Source: Arthrobacter globiformis NBRC 12137 (lineage in GTDB: Bacteria; Actinomycetota; Actinomycetes; Actinomycetales; Micrococcaceae). From it: a stretch of DNA of 64,000 nucleotides. The stretch is taken from assembly GCF_000238915.1 (NCBI RefSeq), contig NZ_BAEG01000085.1, forward strand, positions 186,001-250,000, in the 5' to 3' direction. Shown piece by piece: positions 44,779-53,432 of the stretch; within the stretch, counting starts at the first letter, position 1, and every line of letters starts with the position of its first letter. A program made the position numbers and the translations under genes. Under the pieces are notes generated by a model. It worked only from the letters and a program-made list of their open reading frames with translations, had not been told where the DNA came from and searched no databases.

Positions 44779-44878
44779 CTTCCCTACGCCGGTACTAACC
44801 GGATCAGGTCAAGCGGTCGGCTCTGACGCCCTCTCAGCCCTGCGCCTTTTATGACAGCAGTAACGGCTCCCGCGGTAC
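44779..44878 (-). promoter_or_regulatory. TPP riboswitch upstream of thiO
   Basis: On the minus strand the leader reads GGGCTGAGAGGGC, then ACCTGATCCGGTTAGTACC and GGCGTAGGGA, the two conserved blocks of the THI-box aptamer. The helix CCGG-TTAGTA-CCGG is present. The 3' edge merges with the thiO Shine-Dalgarno (GGAAGGA at 44777-44783), so ligand binding probably blocks translation initiation. The 5' limit is approximate. Confidence 0.92.
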
Positions 44879-44910
44879 CTGCCCAGTTTAGAGGAACTAA
44901 GGTGGTTGCC

Positions 44911-45612
44911 ATGACCCAGCACTCTGCCCACACCGCCGCCCGCCTGTACCTCTGCACCGACGCCCGCAAGGACCGCGGGGACTTCGCGGACTTCGTGGAC
45001 GCGGCGTTTGCCGGCGGCGTGGACATCATCCAGCTGCGGGACAAGAGCATCGAGGCGGCCGAGGAACTCGAGCTGCTGGAAGTCGTCCACGCCGCCGCCC
45101 GCAGGCACGGCCGGCTGTGGGCGGTGAACGACCGCGCCGACATCGCGTCCATCGCCGGTGCACCGGTCTTCCACATCGGCCAGAAGGACCTGCCGCTCCG
45201 CGCCGCCCGGAAGCTGCTGCACGATGCCACCGTGATCGGGCTGTCCACCCACAGCACGGATCAGGTGGATGCCGCCATCGGCGCCGCCCACGGTCGCAGC
45301 GGCCTGGACTATTTCTGTGTGGGCCCGCTCTGGGCCACGCCCACGAAGCCTGGGCGCGCCGCCGTCGGGCTCGACCTGGTGCGCTACGCGGCGGAGGCTG
45401 TCCGCACCGCGAACGAGGAACGGGTCGGCGGCCTGCTGCTGCCCTGGTTCGCGATCGGCGGGATCGACCGCACGAATGTGGAGCAGGTCCTGGCGGCCGG
45501 AGCCAGCCGGATCGTCGTCGTCCGCGCCATCACCGATGCCGCAGACCCGGCAGCCGCCGCCGCGGAACTGCTCGACGCCCTCGACGCAACGGCGCCGGCG
45601 GCCATCTCCTAG
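44911..45612 (+). CDS. thiE: Thiamine phosphate synthase
   Basis: A 233-residue TIM-barrel enzyme coupling hydroxymethylpyrimidine pyrophosphate to thiazole phosphate. IIQLRDKSIEAAEELE, WAVNDRADIASIAGAPVFHIGQ (given here in part) and DYFCVGPLWATPTKPG are its signatures. The ATG at 44911 has AAGG ahead; an in-frame ATG at 44851 would lie in the divergent TPP riboswitch. It is transcribed away from thiO and so is not under that riboswitch. Confidence 0.94.
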   Translation: MTQHSAHTAARLYLCTDARKDRGDFADFVDAAFAGGVDIIQLRDKSIEAAEELELLEVVHAAARRHGRLWAVNDRADIASIAGAPVFHIGQKDLPLRAARKLLHDATVIGLSTHSTDQVDAAIGAAHGRSGLDYFCVGPLWATPTKPGRAAVGLDLVRYAAEAVRTANEERVGGLLLPWFAIGGIDRTNVEQVLAAGASRIVVVRAITDAADPAAAAAELLDALDATAPAAIS

Positions 45613-46299
45613 CTATCCGCTCAGTCCCAGCTGCACCATCCGCCGGGAATGGTTGTCCGCGACCTCGGCGGTGATGCCCCGCATCAGCTCCCGCGCGGTG
45701 GCGTCCGTGGCGCCGGGCTCCGCCTCGACGAACAGCGCGCCAAGAAAGGCGTGCTCGTGGCCCACGCGCTGGGCCTGCGTGACCGCTTCACCCAGGAGGC
45801 GGCGGCCCCACAGCGCGAGCCTGGACGCGAGCCGGGGGTCGTCCGCCAGCGCTCCCTTGAGCCGCTCCCGGAGGACGCCCGTGGCTTCTTCCGACGACTG
45901 GATCTGCTGGATGAGCTCGCGCGTTCCGGGATCCACGAACCGGGCCACCGCGCGGTAGAAATCGGCGGACACGGTGTCCACCACATAGGCCTTCATCAGG
46001 GATTCGTACCAGTCCGCCGGACGGGTACGTTCGTGGAAGTGGTCCACGGCCGACTGGAACGGCAGCATCGCATTTTCGACGTCGACGCCCATCTCAGCCA
46101 GCTTGGCGCTCACCAGTTCGTAGTGCTCGAATTCAATGACCGCAATCCTGCCGATCACGGCCCGGTCATGCAGCGTGGGCGAGTAGCGGGCGTCGGAGGA
46201 GAGCCGTTCGAACGCGGACAATTCGCCATACGCCATCACGCCGAACAGGTCTGCGACGAAACGGTCGTAGCGAGCGGTGTCAGCCGAGGATGTGCCCAT
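45613..46299 (-). CDS. Ferritin-like fold protein (Rv3210c/MiaE-like)
   Basis: A 228-residue four-helix protein. Candidate iron ligands lie in YGELSAFERL, VIEFEHYELVSA (an ExxH) and GHEHAFLGALF (another HxxH/ExxH). The family is annotated as ferritin-like or tRNA hydroxylase-like, but I see nothing that decides its substrate. Its stop abuts the thiE stop, and it is divergent from the RNB gene. I recall the same neighbours beside rhlE in M. tuberculosis. Confidence 0.8.
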   Translation of the reverse strand: MGTSSADTARYDRFVADLFGVMAYGELSAFERLSSDARYSPTLHDRAVIGRIAVIEFEHYELVSAKLAEMGVDVENAMLPFQSAVDHFHERTRPADWYESLMKAYVVDTVSADFYRAVARFVDPGTRELIQQIQSSEEATGVLRERLKGALADDPRLASRLALWGRRLLGEAVTQAQRVGHEHAFLGALFVEAEPGATDATARELMRGITAEVADNHSRRMVQLGLSG

Positions 46300-46340
46300 A
46301 ATCCAAGACTAACGGCGCAATTCGGGCTAACCTGATTTTC

Positions 46341-47864
46341 GTGTCACATCATCGTCTGTCGCCCAGCGTCCACGAGCAGACCAACGCGCTCGCGGACGCC
46401 CTGAGCGCACTGCGGACGGAGCTGGAGCTACCGGGGGACTTCCCCGAGGACGTTCTCAAGGAAGCCGAAGCCGCCGTGGCGGACCGGCAGTTTCCGGACC
46501 TGGATCTGACCGGGGTGGAATTCCTGACCATCGATCCGCCGTCGTCCACCGATCTGGACCAGGCACTGTTCATCGAACGCCGCGGCGAGGGCTACCGGAT
46601 CCTCTACGCCATTGCTGACGTACCGTCCTTCGTGCGGCCGGGCGGCGCGCTCGACGCCGAGACCCGCCGCCGCGGGCAGACTTTCTACGCGCCGGACGGC
46701 CGGATACCGCTGCACCCCGAGGTGATCAGCGAGAACGCCGGCAGCCTGCTGGCCGGACAGCTGTGCTCCGCCTTCGTCTGGGACTTCGAGCTCGACGCCG
46801 CCGCCGAGGTGGTGTCCGCGGTGGTGCGCCGGGCCACCGTGCGCAGCCGTGCCAAGCTCAACTACAGGGGCGTCCAGGCGGACCTGGATGCCGGAACCGC
46901 CCCTCCCATGCTGCAGCTGTTGCGCGAGGTGGGGCGCAAGCGCGTGGACCTGGAGCGGGCCCGCGGCGGGGCCAGCCTGAACATGCCGGAACAGGAGATT
47001 GTTCAGCTTCCCGACGGCGGCTACCGGATCGTGGCGGTCCCCCAGCTTCCGGTGGAGGACTGGAACGCCCAGATTTCGCTCATGACCGGGATGGCCGCCG
47101 CTTCGCTGATGCTCAATGGCAAGGTGGGGATCCTGCGCACCATGCCGGCCCCGGATGAACGCTCGCTCAGCCACTTCAAGCGCCAGACAGCCGCGCTGGG
47201 CAAACCCTGGGACGGGCAGGAAAGCTACGGCGAGTACCTGCGCACCCTCGACCCCACCGACCACCGGCAACTGGCCATCCTCCATTCGGCCGGCATGCTC
47301 TTCCGCGGCGCCGCGTACACGCATTTCGACGGAACCGTCCCGGAGGTCGCCGTCCAGTCAGCCATCGGCACGGCGTACGCCCACACCACCGCGCCGCTGC
47401 GCCGGCTCGTGGACCGGTTTGTCCTGGTCATCTGCGAGGCACTGAGCAACAACCAGCCCGTGCCTGCCTGGGCCCGGGAGGCGCTCCCCTCGCTGCCCGA
47501 AATCATGGCGTACTCGGACCAGCTGGCGGCGAGGATGGAACGCCTTGCCCTGGACACCGTCGAAGCCGCGCTGCTGATCAACCACATCGGACAGGAGTTC
47601 GATGCCGTGGTGATCTCCGGGTCAAAGCCCGCCAAAAACGGCAACGGGAACGGGAACGGCGCCGGCAATGGGAACGGCAACAACGGTAAAGGGCTCAACG
47701 GCAAGGGAACCAACGGGTCCGGCCCCTCTGGCGTGGTCCAGATCGCCGAACCGGCGGTGACGGCCAGGTGTGCGGGCGAAATGGAGCCCGGCACCAGGGT
47801 CCGCGTCCGGCTCATCTCCTCGGACATCGCCACCAGGGAGGTCCACCTCGAGCTTGTCGGCTGA
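46341..47864 (+). CDS. RNB-domain ribonuclease (RNase II/R family) with Gly/Asn linker
   Basis: A 507-residue RNase II-type exoribonuclease. The acidic catalytic motif is IDPPSSTDLDQAL: Asp65, Asp71 and Asp73 are kept, but the fourth Asp of RNase II is Gln74. It lacks N-terminal cold-shock domains. A C-terminal S1/OB-like tail (VVQIAEPAVTARCAGEM to the end) is separated from the core by about 30 residues of Gly/Asn/Lys repeats. The GTG start has no Shine-Dalgarno; TAACCT ends seven bases ahead, suggesting a leaderless mRNA. Confidence 0.88.
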   Translation: MSHHRLSPSVHEQTNALADALSALRTELELPGDFPEDVLKEAEAAVADRQFPDLDLTGVEFLTIDPPSSTDLDQALFIERRGEGYRILYAIADVPSFVRPGGALDAETRRRGQTFYAPDGRIPLHPEVISENAGSLLAGQLCSAFVWDFELDAAAEVVSAVVRRATVRSRAKLNYRGVQADLDAGTAPPMLQLLREVGRKRVDLERARGGASLNMPEQEIVQLPDGGYRIVAVPQLPVEDWNAQISLMTGMAAASLMLNGKVGILRTMPAPDERSLSHFKRQTAALGKPWDGQESYGEYLRTLDPTDHRQLAILHSAGMLFRGAAYTHFDGTVPEVAVQSAIGTAYAHTTAPLRRLVDRFVLVICEALSNNQPVPAWAREALPSLPEIMAYSDQLAARMERLALDTVEAALLINHIGQEFDAVVISGSKPAKNGNGNGNGAGNGNGNNGKGLNGKGTNGSGPSGVVQIAEPAVTARCAGEMEPGTRVRVRLISSDIATREVHLELVG

Positions 47865-47874
47865 TCCGCTCCTG

Positions 47875-47900
47875 CGCCGCCGCAGGCCCCTGCGGCGGCG
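47875..47900 (+). terminator. GC-rich hairpin after the RNB gene
   Basis: CGCCGCCGCAGG and CCTGCGGCGGCG form a perfect 12-bp stem with a two-base loop, 11 bases after the stop. There is no T tract, so termination may be incomplete. Confidence 0.5.
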
Positions 47901-48164
47901 TGAGTCAAGGAAAACACGGGTTTGCCAGTAGACTGGGTGGGTAGTAATGGATGCCCGGTCGTTGATTTCCTCGATTTGAATTCAACAAGCCCGCCCCTAC
48001 GCGATCTTGAGTACCACCCGCCGGTCCCCAGTGCCGGCAATTAGATAGCCCGCGATCGGCTTCCACTGGAATTGCTTGCGCGCCTGAGCGTGCTCCGGAA
48101 CGGCCCCGTGCCCGCCCCGTTGAGCAGGCGGCGCCAATGCCTAAATGAATAAGGAAACTCCCCT
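47901..48164 (+). promoter_or_regulatory. Promoter and ~200-base leader of the DEAD-box helicase gene
   Basis: TTGCCA (47922-47927) and TAATGG (47945-47950) are 17 bases apart and could be -35 and -10. Transcription from there would give an untranslated leader of roughly 200 bases ending in AAGGAA ahead of the GTG. The leader contains a short stem (GCCGG/CCGGC near 48020-48040). Long leaders are common on DEAD-box helicase genes that autoregulate. No other gene is seen in the 300-base gap. Confidence 0.4.
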
Positions 48165-49844
48165 GTGAGTGAATTGCATACCCACCAGCTGCTCTCCGAC
48201 GACACCGGCACCGAGACCATCGAGCCGGAAGAAACCATCATCTCGGACGAGAAGCCGCACGAAATAGCCGAAAAGTCGTTCGCCGACTTCGACGTCCGCG
48301 CTGACATCGTTGAGTCACTGGCAGACGCCGGCATCACGCACCCCTTCCCCATCCAGGCCATGACGCTGCCCGTCGCCCTGTCAGGCCACGACATCATCGG
48401 CCAGGCCAAGACCGGCACCGGCAAGACCCTTGGCTTCGGCATTCCCGTCCTCCAGCGCGTGGTGGGCCGGGACGACGCCGGGTTCGACAAGCTGCCCTCC
48501 CCGGGCGCGCCGCAGGCCATGGTGATCGTTCCCACCCGCGAGCTTGCCGTCCAGGTGGCCAACGACCTGCAGACAGCATCCCGCAAGCGCAACGTCCGCA
48601 TCGCCACGATTTATGGCGGCCGCGCGTACGAACCCCAGATCGACGCGCTGCAGAAGGGCGTGGAAGTGGTTGTCGGCACACCCGGCCGCCTCATCGACCT
48701 CTACAAGCAGAAGCACCTCGTGCTCAAGAACGTGAAGATCGTGGTCCTCGATGAGGCCGACGAGATGCTGGACCTCGGCTTCCTGCCCGACGTCGAGACC
48801 CTGATCGCCGGGACCCCGGCGGTCCGCCAGACCCTCCTGTTCTCGGCCACCATGCCGGGCCCGGTCATCGCGATGGCCCGCCGGTACATGACGCAGCCCA
48901 CCCACATCCGCGCCGCCGATCCGGACGACGAGGGCCTGACCAAGCGCGATATCCGCCAGCTCATCTACCGCGCGCACAGCATGGACAAGACCGAAGTGGT
49001 CTCCCGCATCCTGCAGGCCCGCGGCCGCGGCCGGACCATCATCTTCACCAAGACCAAGCGCACCGCAGCCAAGGTTGCCGAGGAACTGGTGGACCGCGGA
49101 TTCGCCGCAGCTGCCATCCACGGTGACCTCGGACAGGGCGCCCGCGAGCAGGCCCTCCGTGCCTTCCGCAACAACAAGGTGGACGTCCTCGTGGCCACCG
49201 ACGTCGCCGCCCGCGGCATCGACGTCGACGACGTCACGCACGTCATCAACTACCAGTGCGTCGAGGACGAGAAGATTTACCTGCACCGCGTGGGCCGCAC
49301 CGGCCGCGCCGGCAACAAGGGCACCGCCGTGACGTTCGTTGACTGGGACGACATGCCGCGCTGGGGCCTCATCAACAAGGCGCTGGGCCTGAGCGTTCCG
49401 GAGCCGATCGAAACGTACTCCTCCTCACCGCACCTGTACGAGGACCTGGACATCCCGGAAGGCACCAAGGGCCGGCTGCCGCGCAGCAAGCGCACCCTGG
49501 CCGGCGTCGACGCCGAGGTCCTGGAGGACCTGGGCGAGACCGGCAAGAAGAACAGCCGCTCCGGTGGCCGCGATGCCGGCCGCTCCGGCAGCCGGGAAGG
49601 CAGCCGGGAAGGCAGCCGCCGCGGCGGTGACGCCGGCAAGCGTTCGGGCGAGCACCGCCGTCGTTCTTCAGAGTCCGGCGCGGATGCCGGAACCGGTCCC
49701 GCTTCCACTGCGACTGTCGAAAGCGAGCAGCCGGCGCGCCCGCGCCGCAGCCGCACCCGCACGCGCCGCCGCAATGGCGAAGTGGTTTCCGGCAGCGAGT
49801 CCGCAGCAACCGGCTCGCAGCCGGGCGGCACCGAGGCTTCATAG
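48165..49844 (+). CDS. DEAD-box ATP-dependent RNA helicase
   Basis: A 559-residue RhlE/CsdA-like helicase. The Q motif ends at Gln64, Walker A is AKTGTGKT (81-88), then PTRELAVQV, DEAD (196-199), SAT, ARGIDVDDV and HRVGRTGRAG. The C-terminal 100 residues are Arg/Ser/Gly-rich (GSREGSREGSRRGGD), an RNA-binding tail. AAGGAA precedes the GTG start. The DNA methyltransferase gene follows after five bases. It occupies the place of rhlE (Rv3211) in the mycobacterial order. Confidence 0.95.
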   Translation: MSELHTHQLLSDDTGTETIEPEETIISDEKPHEIAEKSFADFDVRADIVESLADAGITHPFPIQAMTLPVALSGHDIIGQAKTGTGKTLGFGIPVLQRVVGRDDAGFDKLPSPGAPQAMVIVPTRELAVQVANDLQTASRKRNVRIATIYGGRAYEPQIDALQKGVEVVVGTPGRLIDLYKQKHLVLKNVKIVVLDEADEMLDLGFLPDVETLIAGTPAVRQTLLFSATMPGPVIAMARRYMTQPTHIRAADPDDEGLTKRDIRQLIYRAHSMDKTEVVSRILQARGRGRTIIFTKTKRTAAKVAEELVDRGFAAAAIHGDLGQGAREQALRAFRNNKVDVLVATDVAARGIDVDDVTHVINYQCVEDEKIYLHRVGRTGRAGNKGTAVTFVDWDDMPRWGLINKALGLSVPEPIETYSSSPHLYEDLDIPEGTKGRLPRSKRTLAGVDAEVLEDLGETGKKNSRSGGRDAGRSGSREGSREGSRRGGDAGKRSGEHRRRSSESGADAGTGPASTATVESEQPARPRRSRTRTRRRNGEVVSGSESAATGSQPGGTEAS

Positions 49845-49849
49845 CCTCA

Positions 49850-50722
49850 ATGACTGAAACTGTCTGGGCGCCGGACGGCAGCAACCTGGTGGTGCACGCG
49901 GATAACGCGGACTTCCTCCCCACGCTGCCGGACGGCGCCTTCACGCTCATTTACGTGGACCCGCCCTTCAACACCGGCCGGGCCCAGCAGCGCCAGGAAA
50001 CAAGGATGGTGCTGAACGCCGGCGGCGACGGCGACCGGGTGGGCTTCAAGGGCCGCTCCTACGACACCATCAAGGGTGCCCTGCACCGGTACGACGACGC
50101 CTTCAGCGACTACTGGTCCTTCCTCGAGCCGCGCCTGGTGGAGGCCTGGCGGCTCCTGGCCGACGACGGCACCCTGTACCTGCACCTTGACTACCGCGAG
50201 GTGCACTACGCCAAGGTCATGCTGGACGCCATCTTTGGCCGTGAGTGCTTCCTCAACGAGATCATCTGGGCCTACGACTACGGTGCGCGCGCAAAAAACC
50301 GCTGGCCCACCAAACACGACAACATCCTCGTGTACGTCAAAAACCCGGCCAAGTACCACTTCAACAGCGCCGAGGTGGACCGGGAGCCCTACATGGCGCC
50401 GGGGCTCGTGACTCCGGCCAAGCGTGAGCTGGGCAAGCTGCCCACCGACGTCTGGTGGCACACCATCGTCTCCCCCACGGGCAAGGAAAAAACCGGCTAC
50501 CCCACGCAGAAACCCGAGGGCCTGGTGCGCCGGGTGGTGGCTGCGTCCAGCCGCCCGGGTGACTGGTGCCTCGATTTCTTCGCCGGTTCCGGCACCCTCG
50601 GCGCCGTGGCGGCCAAGATGGGGCGCCGGTTCGTCTGCGTGGACCAGAACCAGCCGGCCATCGACGTCATGGCCAAGCGGCTCGGGGCGCACGCCGAGAT
50701 TGCGTCCTGCCCGCCGGCGTAG
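49850..50722 (+). CDS. Orphan site-specific DNA methyltransferase (N4/N6 amino type)
   Basis: A 290-residue methyltransferase. VDPPFNTG (residues 36-43) is motif IV (DPPF) and DFFAGSGTLG near residue 240 is the SAM-binding motif I, with IV before I, the beta-class order. TQKPEGLVRR is the usual motif before it. No restriction endonuclease or specificity subunit is nearby, so it is an orphan. It starts five bases after the helicase stop and is probably co-transcribed with it. The recognition site cannot be read from the sequence. Confidence 0.88.
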   Translation: MTETVWAPDGSNLVVHADNADFLPTLPDGAFTLIYVDPPFNTGRAQQRQETRMVLNAGGDGDRVGFKGRSYDTIKGALHRYDDAFSDYWSFLEPRLVEAWRLLADDGTLYLHLDYREVHYAKVMLDAIFGRECFLNEIIWAYDYGARAKNRWPTKHDNILVYVKNPAKYHFNSAEVDREPYMAPGLVTPAKRELGKLPTDVWWHTIVSPTGKEKTGYPTQKPEGLVRRVVAASSRPGDWCLDFFAGSGTLGAVAAKMGRRFVCVDQNQPAIDVMAKRLGAHAEIASCPPA

Positions 50723-50738
50723 GCATCAGCCCAAGTAA

Positions 50739-50786
50739 GTAGCACGTCAGGGCGTTCCCAGCGCTGGGAACGCCCTGAAGTGCTAC
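50739..50786. repeat. 48-bp near-perfect palindrome
   Basis: Two 24-base arms (outer GTAGCAC / GTGCTAC, inner CAGGGCGTTCCCAGC / GCTGGGAACGCCCTG) meet with no loop and differ at one position (G at 50746 against A at 50779). It lies between the convergent methyltransferase and PHP genes, without a T tract. Confidence 0.8.
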
Positions 50787-50818
50787 CCAGTTGGGATTCG
50801 GCGGACGCCAGATGGGGT

Positions 50819-51664
50819 TCAGCGCACGACGGCGGTGCCCGTGCCCAGCTCCTCAATCCGCTCGAACACGTCCGGCGCAGTCAGGTTCTCGCCCAGCCGG
50901 TTCGGCTTGCCCAGGCCGTGATAGTCCGAGGACCCGGTCACCAGGAGCCCGTGCTGGGCGGCCAGCTTCCGCAGGAACTCCCGGCCCTCCTCCGGGTTGT
51001 CCCGGTGGTTGACCTCCAGCCCGGCCAGGCCGGCGTCGATCATGTTGTGGTACGTGCTTTCACCCACGATGCGACCCCGTGCGGAGGCAACGGGGTGGGC
51101 AAACACGGGAACGCCGCCCGCGGCACGGACCAGTTCGACGGCGAGGGCCGGCTCCGGCGCGTAGTGCTGCACGAAGTAGCGCGAGTGGGAGGTGAGGATG
51201 GAGGTGAAGGCCTCGGAACGGTCCGCCACCACGCCCGCCGCCACCAGGGCGTCGGCGATGTGCGGCCGTCCCAGCGTGGCCCCCGGCGCCACATGGTGGA
51301 TCACGTCGTCCCAGCTCAGGGGATAGTCCTCGGCCAGCAGCGTAACCATGCGTTCGGCGCGGGTGAGGCGGGCCTCCCTGGCCTTCGTGATTTCTTCGAG
51401 CAGCCCCGGGTGCGTGGGATCGTGCAGGTAACTCAGGAGGTGGACGCTGATCCCGTGCTCTGTCCGGCAGGAAATCTCCATCCCGGGCACCAGTGCCACG
51501 CCGTCATCAATCGCCGCCCGGGACGCTTCCTCCCAGCCGTCCGTGGAGTCATGGTCCGTCAGCGCGATGACGTTCAGTCCTGCAGCCGCCGCGGCTGCCA
51601 TGACCTCCGCCGGAGTTTCCGTGCCATCGGAAATATTCGAGTGGGCGTGCAGATCTATCCTCAC
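50819..51664 (-). CDS. PHP-domain phosphoesterase (TrpH/RNase AM-like)
   Basis: A 281-residue PHP protein. RIDLHAHSNISDGTETP and VIALTDHDSTDGW are the first two metal-binding motifs; GMEISCRTEHGISVHLLSY and the C-terminal GSSDYHGLGKPNRLG complete the set. Relatives hydrolyse 3',5'-bisphosphonucleotides and trim 5' ends of RNA. It is transcribed toward the methyltransferase and away from the aminopeptidase. Confidence 0.9.
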   Translation of the reverse strand: MRIDLHAHSNISDGTETPAEVMAAAAAAGLNVIALTDHDSTDGWEEASRAAIDDGVALVPGMEISCRTEHGISVHLLSYLHDPTHPGLLEEITKAREARLTRAERMVTLLAEDYPLSWDDVIHHVAPGATLGRPHIADALVAAGVVADRSEAFTSILTSHSRYFVQHYAPEPALAVELVRAAGGVPVFAHPVASARGRIVGESTYHNMIDAGLAGLEVNHRDNPEEGREFLRKLAAQHGLLVTGSSDYHGLGKPNRLGENLTAPDVFERIEELGTGTAVVR

Positions 51665-51781
51665 CAGCCCAGCCTAGTAGATGGCGCGCCCCAGTGGCCG
51701 GGATAACCATGATTCTCCCTCCCGTTCTCCCTGCGGGGCCGGTGTTGGCCTAAGCCGCTCGGCTGGTGAGACGATGGGACG

Positions 51782-53371
51782 GTGAACTCAGCAGACAACA
51801 CCCACAACGGTGAAAACACAGCTTCCCAGCCCCTGGAAGAGCGCGTCAACAACCGCTCCCAGCGGCCCAGTTCCGCGGCTTTCAAGGCCTTCATGGCCAG
51901 CAACTGGGCGCCCGCGCCGCAGGTGACCCCTGAACGGGACGCCGTCGCCGGCCACGCCGCGAAGAGGCGGCGGGCCATCTCCGACCAGTTCAAGGGTGAA
52001 CGCCTGGTGCTTCCGGCCGGGCCCCTGAAGGTCCGGTCCAACGACTGCGACTACCGCTTCCGGCCGCACTCCGGCTTCGCCCACCTCACCGGCCTCGGCC
52101 TGGACCATGAGCCCGACGCCGTGCTCATCTTCGAACCTGTCGAGGAGGGAAAGGGCGACGACGGCGGCAGCCACCGCGCCACGCTCTACTTCCGGCCACT
52201 GGCCGGACGGGACACCGAACAGTTCTACGCAGACGCGCGGTCGGGAGAATTCTGGATCGGGGCCCGGCCCACGCTGGCCGAATTTGAGGCCCGGCTCGGA
52301 ATCCCCACGGCCCACATCGACGAACTCGAGGTGGCCGTCACCAAGAACGTCGGTGCCCCCGAAATCGGCGGCGTCTCCATCCGTCTGGTGCGCAAGGTGG
52401 ACGAAAACATCGACGCGCTCGTGGACACCGCCCGCTACAACACGGCCAAGGACCCGGACAACCTGGACCTTGGCGTGCTGGACGCCCTCGACGAGAAGCT
52501 CTCCGAAGCACTCTCCGAGCTGCGCCTGACCAAGGACGAGTGGGAAATCGAGCAGATGCAGATCGCGGTGGCCGCAACGGTGGAGGGTTTCACCGAAGTG
52601 GTCAAGGCTCTGCCCCGCGCCCTGACGCACTTCCGCGGTGAGCGCGTGGTGGAGGGCGCCTTCTTCGCCCGCGCCCGGGAGGAAGGCAACGAACTCGGCT
52701 ACGACACCATCGCCGCCGCCGGCAACAACGCCACGGTGCTCCACTGGACCCGCAACACCGGCAAGGTCAACGCCGGGGACCTCCTCCTGCTGGACGCCGG
52801 CGTTGAGGCGGATTCGCTCTACACGGCGGACATCACCCGCACGCTCCCGGCCAACGGCAAGTTCTCGGACGTGCAGCGCAAGATCTACGAAGCCGTCCTC
52901 GACGCAGCCGACGCCGGCTTCGCAGCCGCACAGATCGGCGTGAAGTTCCGCGACATCCACACGGCCGCAACCACCGTCCTCGCGGAGCGCCTTGCCGAAT
53001 GGGGCCTGCTCCCGGTCCCCGTCGAGGAAGCCCTCGGCGAGGACGGCCAGCAGCACCGGCGCTGGATGCCGCACGGCACCAGCCACCACCTCGGCCTCGA
53101 TGTGCACGACTGCGCCCAGGCCAAACGGGAACTCTACCTGGACGGGGTGCTGCGCGAGGGAATGGTCTTCACCATCGAACCGGGCCTGTACTTCAAGCAG
53201 GAAGACCTCGCCATCCCCGAGGAGTACCGCGGCATTGGCGTACGCATCGAGGACGACATCCTGATGACCTCCGAGGGCCCCGTGAACCTCAGCGCGGCCC
53301 TGCCCCGCACCGCGGACGACGTCGAGGCCTGGATGGCCGGGATCTACCAGGAGATCGACGCCAAGGATTAG
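51782..53371 (+). CDS. Xaa-Pro aminopeptidase (aminopeptidase P family)
   Basis: A 529-residue pita-bread metallopeptidase. Metal ligands lie in LLLDAGVEADSLYTADITRT (two Asp), HGTSHHLGLDVHD (His), FTIEPGLYF (Glu) and GVRIEDDIL (Glu), all intact. The N-terminal domain (YRFRPHSGFAHLTGL) is that of aminopeptidase P, which releases a residue ahead of proline. The GTG start lacks a Shine-Dalgarno. A strong terminator follows 11 bases after the stop. Confidence 0.93.
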   Translation: MNSADNTHNGENTASQPLEERVNNRSQRPSSAAFKAFMASNWAPAPQVTPERDAVAGHAAKRRRAISDQFKGERLVLPAGPLKVRSNDCDYRFRPHSGFAHLTGLGLDHEPDAVLIFEPVEEGKGDDGGSHRATLYFRPLAGRDTEQFYADARSGEFWIGARPTLAEFEARLGIPTAHIDELEVAVTKNVGAPEIGGVSIRLVRKVDENIDALVDTARYNTAKDPDNLDLGVLDALDEKLSEALSELRLTKDEWEIEQMQIAVAATVEGFTEVVKALPRALTHFRGERVVEGAFFARAREEGNELGYDTIAAAGNNATVLHWTRNTGKVNAGDLLLLDAGVEADSLYTADITRTLPANGKFSDVQRKIYEAVLDAADAGFAAAQIGVKFRDIHTAATTVLAERLAEWGLLPVPVEEALGEDGQQHRRWMPHGTSHHLGLDVHDCAQAKRELYLDGVLREGMVFTIEPGLYFKQEDLAIPEEYRGIGVRIEDDILMTSEGPVNLSAALPRTADDVEAWMAGIYQEIDAKD

Positions 53372-53381
53372 GAATTGCAGA

Positions 53382-53418
53382 AAGGGACGGCCACCGGGTG
53401 ATCCGGTGGCCGTCCCTT
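53382..53418. terminator. Terminator between convergent genes
   Basis: A 16-bp stem (AAGGGACGGCCACCGG with CCGGTGGCCGTCCCTT, 5-base loop) followed by ATTGCTGT. It lies between the aminopeptidase stop and the stop of the convergent stress-protein gene and can serve both. Confidence 0.88.
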
Positions 53419-53432
53419 ATTGCTGTCTCCCG

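Noticed and set aside
44851..44910. Upstream ATG for thiE
   Set aside because: It lies inside the divergent riboswitch and adds 20 non-family residues; the ATG at 44911 has a ribosome-binding site.
47948..47980. A ten-codon leader peptide (MDARSLISSI) ahead of the helicase gene
   Set aside because: It overlaps the likely -10 box and shows no clear ribosome-binding site or run of regulatory codons.
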